From NCBI RefSeq assembly GCF_037975245.1, contig NC_092571.1, positions 1,904,501-1,968,500 on the forward strand: a stretch of 64,000 nt of DNA, read 5' to 3'. The translations under genes and the position numbers were made by a program. Every line of letters starts with the position of its first letter. The first letter of the stretch is position 1. The stretch is from Apostichopus japonicus. Its lineage: Eukaryota; Echinodermata; Holothuroidea; Aspidochirotida; Stichopodidae. The notes beneath the pieces were generated by a model. That model did no database searches, had not been told where the DNA came from, and worked only from the letters and a program-made list of their open reading frames with translations. This document shows positions 1 to 31,736 of this stretch, piece by piece.

Positions 1-2950
1 GCTATACCATACATCCTTAAAACTCATTGGAAATACTGAAAATGTGTAAATACTGGTCGAAAGAAGGTCTCAACCAAACTTCTTGGGTTTCCCGAAAACA
101 AAATTGTGATGTACTCAAAGCCGAAGCCACAGTGAATTAATCAGGTCACACATCCCCCGTTAGGGGAACATTCCCATGACGTAAGAGGAGGGCGGGGGAG
201 GGGGGGGGGTCCTCTGAGGTATAATCGTGGAGGTCAAATGGTGCCTTCTGGAACACATTTAAGCTAATAATTAAATCTTTACTAATGTCTACACGAAATT
301 TGGGTTTCGGATTGAAATGGAGGTGGGGGGGGGGGGGGTTGTACACTCCCTCTGTACTCACCGCCCTGGCAAAGACAAGACTATAGAAAGGGTCAGAACA
401 GTAAGATAAATTGATAACTTTTATACACACTGTACTATATTAAATACATTTGAAATCAAACATTCAGCTCACTTTGTCCTATTCTTGACACGTATTGGCT
501 ATATTATCATTCATCTTTGACTTTCAAAAGTTCTCAACTTTTAAGAGGCTAAAGGGCAATGTTTGATTCCACATAAAACAAACGCAACTATGACTGGCAC
601 TTTGTGTCATTTTTTTTTTCTATCAGCTATAATGAATCGCCTCGGGTTTGTTTTGGTTTGTCGGTGCAACATGCTTAATAGTTTTGTTATGTTATTTATT
701 GACAGTATATCAACACATGCACATCTGTGATTGAATGTTGACCAACAAATGATAGTTTGGGATCGTGTTAAAGAGACACAGAAACAATTTCGTAAAATCA
801 ACTTGTTTTTGTAAGTTGGGTTACAAATATTGTTAACTTGTATCCCAACAGGGTATGTTTTACGTCAAATAAATTAACGACTTAAAAATGCTGCAATGCG
901 AAGAGAAGCTTTAATTGGACATTTTCGAGCCTGAAATTATTTCTTCTGTATTTATTTGATATAAAACACGATTTTTTTGCATATTCTCTCCATATTTATT
1001 AATAAACAAAACCTACAAAGGTGTTTCGAACCAGGTAATAGGGAACAATATATTGACTTGGGTCAAAGGTTACGATAAGTTACGACAATTGCGACAATTA
1101 CGTCACGCCACAATCCGTTTCAAAGTTCACACAACTCTTGCTAAGAAATGCCTTAGTTTTAATACAAGCAAATCAAGATTAGCAACCATAAAAGAGTTTA
1201 TATTGACCGTTATAGTTTATGTGTGGTCATTCCGAAACGGCTTTCAATATAAAAGAAATAACAAATAAATAAAAAAACGAATATATTCCCCGTGAACCCG
1301 TTGTAGATGTTTAAGAGAAACTTACATAAAATCTAAACATGGTGAGTTTGAAAACGTATCGAAAATGTGACAATATTTAATATTTTAAAGTGGTTACCAA
1401 AACTAATGGAAGACCTATGATCATTTTACATTATTCTTAATACAAAATTCGAAGAAACGACGCAAAACTGATACTTACAAGAGATATGACATTAGTTCAA
1501 ATTATCTTTAAGGAAATAATTTGCTTATATGTTTAAAAAGTGCTTCATCTTTTTATGTAAGAGTAGAGAGGGGGGGGGGGGGGGCGGCGCAGACTTTAAA
1601 TTTCTGTAATAAGGGCAGATTTGATTATTTAGATTGTCTTTGAAAGGAATCAGCTTGCATTCAAGCATAAAACTTTCTCAGTATTTTGAAAGAAAGAACA
1701 AAAGTTTAAAAAAATAAAGTAAAAAAAAAAAAAAAGTGGGCGTGTCGGTATGTAGGCCTAAATGTACGCCTATGGTATATCGACCATGTATCAGGATCCT
1801 TGTAAAAGAAAGATAATATTATAATTCTAATTGAAGATACGGTTTATAAAGAGATTACGCTAGTTCATCTAGTCCAGTAGGCAATACGTACTTGTTTTTT
1901 TTTTGGTTTTTTTTTTATTAGTCAGCCACATTTTGAGAATTCACTCTTTGACAGTGGCTACGATGGTCACTTTTTTGGGGGGAGTTACATTCACTCTTAT
2001 TGTATCCAAGAGCGACATATTGCAAGGTTTGCTCTAAACTAGTGTCTATTTTTCACTCAAAAACTAGCAATATGTACTAGAACTGACTCTCAGAAGGACT
2101 TGATTCTAGTCTTCGAAAGAATGATCACTGTGGTCCACTCTCATGTTTTGGATTAAACCTGAGTATAGGCCTATACTTATAACGTATTAAATGTACAATC
2201 TATAAAGCAGTCGCTTATTTTGATATTGCCCACCTGTTTATGATGCATGACCAAAAGCCTTATACATGTGGGCTACTGTGAAAAAAAACGAGTAGACGTT
2301 AGAAGAGATTTTAGCTATCAGTTAAACCAACAGCGCAACACATTATTTACCTTAATACCCAGTTAGGTACAAAGGCCAATTCGTGGCTAATGATAACACT
2401 GTTTATATTTGTCAACTCCCGCACGTCGTCCTAACCAGTTAAGATTATACATCACGTCAAATCTACCATTAGATTAACGTTAGACCTGTTCCACGAAAAC
2501 ATGCATAACCTACTAGACAATAGGTAATTAATCAGTAACAAAAAAAGAAAAAAAGAAAATGGGAATCAAGATAAGCTTTCCTTGCATAAGACTTGTATTG
2601 ATAGACACGTTTGCCCTGATTATAAACTACCAAGCGACAGTTAGTCTGTTAATGATTAGCACTAAATCACTAACTGCAGTATAGAAAAGTAAATCTAATT
2701 ATCAACAATTTGGTGCAAGAGGGTGGTAGCGTTTTACATGCAACCTGTAATCCAACACCAGGGACACACCCTTTACGGTAACCAACGACATCGCAGAGCT
2801 GAGACATACCTCGCCTGTCATTTATCTTGCCAGGGAACAGATCTTCGAAGTTACTTTTGTGCAAACTAAACTGCCAAATACCAACGGGGACGGTGAAACC
2901 ATACGAGCTTTTAAGTGACAATTGGAACAAAGCTACTTAGGGATATAGCT
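1..2950. other. Upstream DNA without a recognised gene
   Basis: I see no coding exon, RNA gene or recognisable transposase here. The stretch is AT-rich, with poly-G runs near 199, 327 and 1569 and A/T homopolymers near 1720 and 1890. The short open frames have no family motif and no splice partners. It is probably the 5' flank of gene A, but distal regulatory content cannot be judged from sequence alone. Confidence 0.5.
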
Positions 2951-2959
2951 GTCTAACGA

Positions 2960-2970
2960 TTTATATACCA
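2960..2970 (+). promoter_or_regulatory. Possible TATA-like element of gene A
   Basis: An AT-rich TTATATA motif lies about 50 bp upstream of the gene A start codon. The spacing would give a very short 5' UTR. No other core promoter element is evident, so this is only a candidate. Confidence 0.25.
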
Positions 2971-3012
2971 TACGATACTTATAGGAGTTTTGAAGATTAA
3001 ATAATAGCCAAG

Positions 3013-23860
<20,848 letters not shown>

Positions 23861-23970
23861 ATGTATAAAAAACATTGATTAATTAATTAAGCAATGTCAA
23901 AACAAAGAGCATAAAAGAGAGAACCGAAAAAAGAAGAACGAAATGTACCCCCCCCTCCATTTTTTTTCTC

Positions 23971-23976
23971 AATAAA
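23971..23976 (+). terminator. Candidate polyadenylation signal of gene A
   Basis: AATAAA lies 110 bp after the stop codon, following a T-rich tract. Another AATAAA-like site occurs near 24018. The site used cannot be told from sequence. Confidence 0.5.
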
Positions 23977-24273
23977 AACTCATTATTTCATTCAAACAAT
24001 GCAAGGTTGCTTTACAAATAAAAGCGAAAAGTTGAAAAACAATTCTTTAATTTCATGTGTTTCATTGTGTTCTTTCGATTTATAAAGGGTTAAATGCTAA
24101 AAACATAGACTTATATAAGAAGAATATAAACATTATAAATTTATAATAATAGTCGGCGACATTAACATGTAAATATTGGTTCAAAAATTTTCATTGGTTA
24201 AATTTCATGGGATCAGTTGAAAGTTTTAGTTTTAGGCTGTTATAGGTATTTGGATAGGAGTCGATTTTTATTT

Positions 24274-24342
<69 letters not shown>

Positions 24343-25498
24343 AATCATTGACTTATGATTCTGCAGCAAAGGTTTTTTTCTTATCTGAAAGTATGCATAT
24401 GACGTCATTTATGTAATTAATATCGTCTGCTATCGTAACTATTGTAACGAAAATATGTAACTTGTTACCTTCAAACTGATTCTCTAAATTAAAAACGTGT
24501 CTTCCAAAGTCGAAGCGGTTGAAAAGTATAAAACTTATTGTGAAGATAAAAGTACGTTTTCCACATTCACTTTTGCTTTCAAGAACCTTTTACTAGCATA
24601 TGATGTCATTAGACATGCCAAATTTGTTTATGTAATATAAAGTTGTAATGTTCAATAGTCATGTAACCCTTAGTAGCTGGCTAAACCAGCAGAAGGCTTG
24701 TACTGATAGATACATAGACCCATTGTGAAAAATTATTATTATTTTGTGTGTAAATAGAAAAAAATATATGCAGAATTATGCATGTTAAGTGGAACTTGTG
24801 AGATCAGGGTCATATAGTTACTGTGGTTGAACCGCTTGTAAAACTAACATATTCATGTACGTATTGGCTTGTATTTTTCAACAAATTTCATGGATATGCG
24901 CAAACATACGAACTCCTTGTTCCTTATACCCGTCATTTACCAAATATACCTTTTTAAGGTAGAAATTTGCTAAAATATTCAGGTAAATACGTAAACACCA
25001 TATGCAACTGGTAGCCATATTTCCCTCCGACTTCCTCAATTCACGTCGCCTGCCTTATTCTCGTTTATGATACTTATTTAGTGTTAGTTGCATCAATATA
25101 ATTATATAAATAAATATATAAATAAATAATAAACTACAGAAAAACTTTGCTTTTTTTAACTTCTTTCCGAAACTTTTGTCTATTTTTGGTTTTCTTGGGT
25201 GTTTTCATGCAAAGTTTCCTCCAGACGCATTATATCTTTCTTTTTGACTTTCTCTTCCCATTTAACTGCTGTTGATGGACCAATATAGATAACATCAAAA
25301 CTCGTCAAGTAAAATTGTAGCCCCCCTCCCCCAATAGTACAGTCGAAATAGGCCTAATTATTCAATGTGTGCACTATTACATGAGTAAACGTTTAGGCCT
25401 ATGCTTCCCTATATAACATAGAACATCTAACATATAACATGGAAGCATATACAACTCTATATGTTGTAAGCAAACTTTATAGAGCTTGTCCATGTACA
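23977..25498. other. Spacer between gene A and the duplicated block
   Basis: AT-rich DNA with a TA microsatellite at 24279-24336 (about 29 units). I see no exon, RNA gene or transposase in it. It ends where similarity to 57525 onward begins. Confidence 0.6.
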
Positions 25499-26649
25499 CT
25501 CGTAGGGATAAAGAAGTTTGAGACTTAATTAATTAAACAATATACAAAGCTTGTGAATATGTGCTAATTAATTTTGTCCGACTACAAGCTATCATTATTA
25601 TTATCATTGCTATTATTAGTATGCGATTCGTTTTGGATGAGAGGTATTGTACAATAATATATGTGACGTCATACACGGACTACACAAACAACTGCTTTTC
25701 TGTTTATTTGAAACTGTACATGATAAAATAATTGCAAAGGAAATTATGCCATTTCCGTGACAAAATGTTACTCTAAGTTGGTAAGGTTTAATCACGTGAC
25801 GGCAGTACGGTTTCAATCGTGAATGGGTCCTAATTCCATCAGAAAAGACCAAACAGAAACAAACCATTGTGAAACGATGATATTTTCATATACCGCAGCA
25901 GATCATATTGCGCAATGCACTTATCATAGCAAAATGAATACAATTTGAAATGTTGTATATTTTAAGCTTAATATCCTATATTGGTTACCCCTCTAAAATA
26001 AACCTCTCTAACCTACGTTAATGGACAAGAACTGGTTATAAACTACACATTTACTATTAAAAGAAAGGAGGGAAGTGGGGGGGGGGGGGAAGGGCAAAAA
26101 ACGCTTTAGTATTAGAACTTATGAAACTTCACTTGAAGATGATCCTACTGAAGTCTAAACAACAGACACTCCAGATTGTATTCATTAGATAAATACATTT
26201 ATTGTGAAGTATTTCTAATTTTGTCTAGACTTTGCAAAATTTCGATTTTCGATTTTCTTTCAACTTCGCACTTCAGCATAAGCTAATGAAAGAGTTATAG
26301 GCACTCTATCTTTTACTAGAATCGCTATTAAAAACTGGATTTATACCAATCACAAATACATTTATATGGTATTATAACTTGATGTGTGTGTATTTAAATA
26401 TTCACAAAGGTTATTCCAGTTAATAGTTTACAATCAAATGCAAATGTATTCGGTTTGTCCTCATCTGTTTTAGCATCCGAGTTTTAAAACTATTATATGA
26501 CAGATTTTATGAAATTAAAATTGGAATAAATATAGTATGTATGACAATAACACTTTACTGAACCTAAAGATTTCTGTTATTTTACTATACGTTACTATAC
26601 TTTATGACTTCACGATCGTTCACGATGTACAATGTTTATAAGACAGAGA

Positions 26650-27160
26650 CAAAAGGCTAGGACAAATAAATAAACAGGGTCGAGGACATGGACGAGGACC
26701 AGGACAAGCTGGACTAGGACCAGCACCAGGACCATGACGAGGATGACGCAGATGACGATGATGATGACCAGGACGAAGACAATGACTATGACCAGGAAGA
26801 GAACGAGGCGTGCACGAGGACTGGGCGTGGACAAGGAGGCTAGGACGAGGCGTGCACGAGGACTAGGCGTGGACGAGGACCAGGACCAGGAAGAGGACGC
26901 GGCATGGACGAGGACGAGTACGAGGCGTGGAAGAGGAGGCTAGGACGAGACGTGGACGAGGACTAAGACAAGAACTAGGACAAGGACCCATGTACCAGGA
27001 CGATGACGAGGATGATGCAGATGACGAGGATGATGACCAGGACGAAGACAGTGACGAGGACCATGAAGAGGGCGAGGCCTGGACCAGGACTGGGACCAGG
27101 AAGAGGACGAGGCGTGAACTAGGACCAGGACTAAGAAAAGGACCAGGACAATGACAATAG
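26650..27160. repeat. GA-rich minisatellite (GAGGAC units), left copy
   Basis: Imperfect AGGACGAGGAC / AGGACCAGGAA hexamer-based repeats make the + strand almost free of T for about 500 bp. A counterpart lies at 58850-59510. Open frames across it (Asp/Glu/Arg-rich or Ser/Leu-rich) are repeat artefacts. Confidence 0.9.
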
Positions 27161-28355
27161 CAATAAATTACGATTGAAAAAAATAATGTCCAATAAAAAA
27201 TAATAAAAAAATAAAAATCAACAAGACACTTAAACAAAAAACATCTCAGGAAGAAGATCATGGTCAAATAGCTCCGATCGTCATTTTTGCTTTGGTTTCA
27301 ACGAATTGACGTAAATTCTCGAGAAATTAAATTTCTGCTCTAAATTTTGTAGCTGCTATAGTTGCTTTGACGACTGGGCGTGATTAACAAGACCCAATAG
27401 TCAAACATTTGAATAGAATCAAACATTGATGTTTTAACTTGCATATACTATAAGCCATATTTAAATGAGATTAACAAGTTGAAGTAAAGGCTATATCAGA
27501 CGACCAGTTATTATGAACCACGTTTATACTACCTTTGACTAACATAACCTACTTCAATCACATACCCTCTTATAGTAGTCCTTCAACACTAAGTAGGAAC
27601 GGTCCGAATAAAATAACTGATATGTGTTCAATGCTTTATAGGATTCCAGGGTATTTATACTACAACTCTTTAAAATACCAAATATTCGGAATTCTCTGTT
27701 TGACCTTGAGAGGGGTTGTGTTGTTGTTGTTGTTTTTGTTTCATGGCTTAGTACGGAGAAACGGAACAGCAAGCTAAGATCAAAGATAAAATAATGTTCA
27801 GTTTTGTACATCTATGTAGATACAGTGCCACGTTGATCCATACAGTGAGTAACACAACTCCTTAACGTATATACAAACCACGTAACACGTAACTGTTTTG
27901 TACAGCGAATTTAAGGTATGTGTTTAAAAGTGTTTCAATTCTTAGCATAGAACTCACAACCTAATTCGATTATCGACCAGGACAAGCCTTAATAACCCGA
28001 TATAAGTCTTTTCGAAATTATGATATTGTCAGCAAGTTAGAAACACAACCTAACCATGGACGTCTTTGAAAAGGCAATCGCTTTGTTATTAATTCTGTGG
28101 GAGAGGGAATATTTTGTTGGACTTGTTACATATAGTGTCATGAAGTGATATGAATTACAATGTAACCCTTTAAGTTTTATCAACACCTGCAAGGCCCGTA
28201 AAATAAGACAAAGAAGACATAAGAAAAAAATCAGAAGCACGTGATGTTTCCTTTCTCACTCATGATTGGTTCATTTATAGCGGTGTTCAGCAGTAGGTCA
28301 TATTAAACCTATCAGTGGCCAGATGCACCATCACATATTAGCCCAAGCTTGCAAC
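27160..28355. other. Segment present only in the left duplication copy
   Basis: In the right copy the minisatellite runs straight into GTCGAGCAGC at about 59510, equivalent to 28357 here. The intervening 1.2 kb is AT-rich with no recognised gene or terminal repeats. It may have been lost from the right copy through the minisatellite or gained in the left. Confidence 0.6.
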
Positions 28356-29135
28356 TTGTCGAGCAGCTTCTTTAGAGGCAAGGGGGTTTGTAAAAGTTGA
28401 ATGAGCCAAAAGATACGATGATCGTTGCGGTCGTATAATTTATCAAATTGTTTGTAATTAGTCTGTTGAAGTAGTTTTACGATTTAACCTTAATCATTTA
28501 TTCAAGTGGCGCTTCTTGGAGCTAGGATTCTGTAAATAGCCTACCGTGTAACTTTCCCTAGAGTGCGAAATAAGGTACCAGCTCAAACGAGCTATAAGGC
28601 GCCGTCATAGTGACATAACCACATTACAATAAAGAAAAATAAATGTCATTATAGTTTGTTATATGTTCACTTAATTAGTTTACACTTATAGCTTGTTCTA
28701 GGTGGATAACTTTCTGGGTATCACAGATATATGAAACGATCGCTTGTTGCAGAGGAGAGTGCATCGTGTCGTCTGCTTTTCGTTTCAACAGTATGCACTA
28801 CGTCTATATAGTAAACTCACAGGGTTACATAACGTTATTCACTCACAGAATAGGTTTTGGACCCTTCGGAGGTAGAATGAGGCGGACGAGGCTGGTTGAC
28901 CGGAAGCGACCACCCGCTGAAAAGTGGACACCAGCTAAAATGTTTGCGTATCGTTCTATGCACAGTAGACCTAGAGTACTAACATAGTGCTAAGACATGA
29001 AAGCGGGGACGGGACGGAAATATGTACAAGAATTAATTCCTTGATACAGAAATGTAGAATTACATTTTTCACTCTACGAAGTCGCCATAGCATAGATTCA
29101 AGTTTTCAAATGGCATACACTACCCCTATTTGCTC
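28356..29135. other. Upstream flank of gene B, conserved with gene C
   Basis: This segment aligns with about 59510-60345. The 73-codon frame at 28766-28987 is broken in the right copy by sequence differences, so it is not a conserved gene. Shared regulatory sites are possible but none is identified. Confidence 0.5.
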
Positions 29136-29211
29136 CTCGTCGTCGTCTTCGATACGGTGACACATCCGCAAAAAGGGACAATATCTCACCACACACACGT
29201 CAAGAGAATAA

Positions 29212-30010
29212 TTAGTTAAATCTGACACGAGTACTGATATGAGTGACAGGATTCATAGAACCACTGGAACTACTAATGAGGTCTGAAGGCAGACTATTCC
29301 AATCCCTAATTGTATTTGGAAGAAAACTATACTTATAGCAATTGATACTGGCATACAATTGGCAGAAATGCATGTTCCGACTCCTACGCAGAGGCTACCA
29401 ATGGTTTGCCACAACTTTGAGTTAAACAGTTTTGACTTTCCATGTTCAGTCTAGTAAACCAGTCAATTTTACTGTAGTTAAAGTCTCCTAGAACATGAAA
29501 ACATGGTTGTCTACCAGCTTGGTATTTTGCTGTAATCATGTTCAGTTGCTCTCTGAGTAAGTTGATGTGATCAGACTGGGCATCAGGATCCTTGTACCAG
29601 GAAGCAACATAGTAGCAACTACCATTTACAGTGAACTTCGCCCAAACAGATTCAGAGCCATTTGTGAGGAAAGGAGCCGCTACCGGTTGCAACTGCTTCT
29701 TAATCAGCAACATTGTATCCCCACCTCCCATGGTACGGTCATTTCTAAAAGTGACGTACCCCAAAGCAGCAGGCAGGAGTTCTTGTGTACCAACAGAACT
29801 GTCAATTTTGGTTTCTTGGAGCGCTACCACATCGGAACTATGAGTATCCAGAAAGGCTTGGAGCTCTAGATTTTTACTTCTGACACCATTGATATTAATT
29901 GAAGCGAGGACGATCTTGTTCACAGTTTGCCATTTGCTAGGCACTTTGGTTATGGGGCCCCGGCCATGGGGCAACTCACTGGGGGGATCATTACTAGGAA
30001 GCGAATCCAA
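29212..30010 (-). pseudogene. LINE ORF2 remnant: endonuclease fused to C-terminal tail
   Basis: The frame 30010-29384 encodes an APE-type endonuclease: ASININGVRSKNLELQAFL, ALQETK, a serine/Gly-rich middle and HVLGDFN. Its first codon is TTG, so it may originally have been entered from the preceding ORF. It stops shortly after GKPLVASA; in another frame the next codons read MHFCQLYASINCYKYSFLP and TIRDWNSLP, the conserved tail of CR1/L2-type ORF2, ending at TAA 29212-29214. The junction near 29390 therefore marks both a large deletion and a frame change. The copy cannot be autonomous. Confidence 0.8.
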
Positions 30011-30032
30011 GACACTGAAGCTATTGCTTAGA

Positions 30033-30551
30033 TTAAGTTCCTTTTTGGGAAGCAGAAACCCCTAATGTGGCTGACAAATTGGGGTTGCCACAGTTTGGAA
30101 AAATCCAAACAAAGTCGGACAATTGCAACACCCTATAACCCTCTTTTGTGATGTTACTGCAACGAATGTGAACCCACTTGTCACACTCGTCGCACTGAAC
30201 AGCCTTGTCATTCCTTTTGACTAGTTTCGAGCAAATACTACAATAAATACCTGCACCAGGATTTAATTCGATGTCCCCTGCCAGCACAATTAACAAGGAT
30301 AAATACACCAGTTTGCGACGTGAGGTAATGGGTCCGGTGTACGAACTACTGTGGACTGTAACATATCTACCCTTTTTACCTATGTTTGAGATAAGATAAG
30401 AAAGAATACTGACTGACCTTGAGCTTCGAATATAACAAGATGACATATCTCTAACAGTAACAGCCTCCCCGATTCCCACAGTATGGACAGTAAAATATAA
30501 CAGCAGACCCATCCCAAACAGCAGTAGGCCCAGTACGATCTTACAATGCAT
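30033..30551 (-). CDS. LINE ORF1-type protein with hydrophobic N-terminus and PHD finger
   Basis: The 172-aa frame starts with a strongly hydrophobic segment (residues about 5-30, IVLGLLLFGMGLLLYF) and has a second hydrophobic stretch near 85-95. A PHD-type zinc finger follows: C-x2-C, then CDECDKWVH and C, with the last pair partly changed (WIFPNCGNP where W-x-CP-x-C is usual). PHD-like fingers occur in ORF1 of CR1/L2-group LINEs. The membrane-like N-terminus is less usual. The frame is intact but belongs to a dead element. Confidence 0.65.
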   Translation of the reverse strand: MHCKIVLGLLLFGMGLLLYFTVHTVGIGEAVTVRDMSSCYIRSSRSVSILSYLISNIGKKGRYVTVHSSSYTGPITSRRKLVYLSLLIVLAGDIELNPGAGIYCSICSKLVKRNDKAVQCDECDKWVHIRCSNITKEGYRVLQLSDFVWIFPNCGNPNLSATLGVSASQKGT

Positions 30552-31270
30552 GATGTATGTGTTCTGTAAATGTCAGACACCAATTGCAAATACAGGGACT
30601 AGCCTGTCTAGAAAGACGCCCAAGCAACAACAAGAGCAAAGACCTACACTCCACCCTAACAGTACCAGTATATGGATGGCCAACCAACACCCATGCAACA
30701 ACACAAGCAAAGACCTACACACCACCCTAACAGTAACTGAAGGGCCACCCAACACCTAGGCTACCCTATGCAAGCACTATGAACAGTGGCAACAAAAGAA
30801 CCTAAGTCAGGCCTACACCCTATCCTAATCAAAAGAGGAGCCACCAGCTCCAGACACCCAAAAGACAAACAAAAACCTCAAAAATCACAACAATCCACGA
30901 AGCAAATTAACCACAAAAACACCACAAGACAATAACTACTAAGACCAACCAACACTGGAGACAACTTAAGCAAAACACAGCAAACTAGAGATAAAAAACT
31001 CCAGGAAAAAGAAAGCTCAAACTTGACGTAAGTGCACCTGTACAATAATGCCAAAAAATGATAATAATCACAACATCGCAAAAACAGGGACAACGCAGTT
31101 GTCATGGTCACACATAAAGAGAAATTGATTCGGGCACTACAGAAGAGCAAACATTCTGATTTACGGTGTAGTATAGTTTGCTTGCCATGGCCAAATATTG
31201 CTAGAATTACACAAGAAAGTATACATTCTGACTAATTGTATAATATGTGAATAACTTATACATATACTGT

Positions 31271-31276
31271 CACGTG
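31271..31276. promoter_or_regulatory. E-box CACGTG upstream of gene B
   Basis: CACGTG within CTGTCACGTGAT is retained at the equivalent place upstream of gene C (60565-60570). It is a possible bHLH-ZIP site. With only recent duplicates to compare, conservation is weak evidence. Confidence 0.3.
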
Positions 31277-31390
31277 ATTGCATTCACTGACCTATCATCT
31301 AACTCCATGCACATTATATGTATATGGCGTCAGCGTAAACCTTGAGTATACGTTATGGGTTTGAAGTAGATATTTCTATTCCAAAAGCTC

Positions 31391-31398
31391 TATATAAG
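31391..31398 (+). promoter_or_regulatory. Candidate TATA box of gene B
   Basis: TATATAAG in the context CCAAAAGCTCTATATAAGG lies about 300 bp upstream of the start codon. The same context occurs upstream of gene C at 60675-60691. Confidence 0.45.
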
Positions 31399-31694
31399 GA
31401 AATACACCTAACCTCAAACATATTTTCAAGTCCACATGGTGCGATATAAGGAGGTATTCTTACTTGAACATAAACCAGTTTACACTGGTTTACACTGGTT
31501 TAAGTTCTACTTCAATTTATTTTCATATGTCACTTTATGAACGCTGGTCGCCTCAACATTCGTATGGTTACTGTTTCTCTTTAATCTACGGTACTGTTTA
31601 AACCTTGTACTTGATGTATTGGGTTAGTAATTCAGACTAAGACTATAGTGAACTTCAATTGGAATAAACATCAGCAGTGTGTTCAAGATCTAAG

Positions 31695-31736
31695 ATGGAT
31701 GATGGAAGAGGTAATACCAAACATGGTGCCGTCAAG
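31695..31736 (+). CDS. SLC2A: Gene B exon 1 (N-terminus, 14 codons)
   Basis: The exon encodes [14 protein letters not shown] and ends AAG|GTAGGA in phase 0. A at -3 and G at +4 give a strong start context, and an in-frame TAA lies at 31665-31667. Gene C has the same exon with an internal duplication. Confidence 0.85.

Larger units (their letters stand above)
29136..31052 (-). mobile_element. CR1/L2-type LINE with internal deletion of reverse transcriptase
   Basis: The paralogous site at about 60344-60350 lacks this 1.9-kb block, which defines the borders. On the minus strand, in order: about 500 bp of 5' leader containing two copies of a GCAAAGACCTACAC-type repeat (30620-30760), a PHD-finger ORF, an endonuclease domain, then directly the C-terminal tail of ORF2 (with IRDWNSLP) ending at 29212, and a short GACGACGACGAG-like 3' tail. 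The reverse transcriptase that should lie between endonuclease and tail is missing. No clear target duplication was seen. Confidence 0.8.

Noticed and set aside
26610-27267. Arg/Asp/Glu-rich and Ser/Pro-rich frames
   Set aside because: They arise from the GAGGAC minisatellite in all frames and strands; the right-hand copy does not preserve the same proteins.
28766-28987. 73-codon frame upstream of gene B
   Set aside because: The duplicated counterpart near 59970-60190 has changed residues and a stop in this frame, so no coding conservation is seen.
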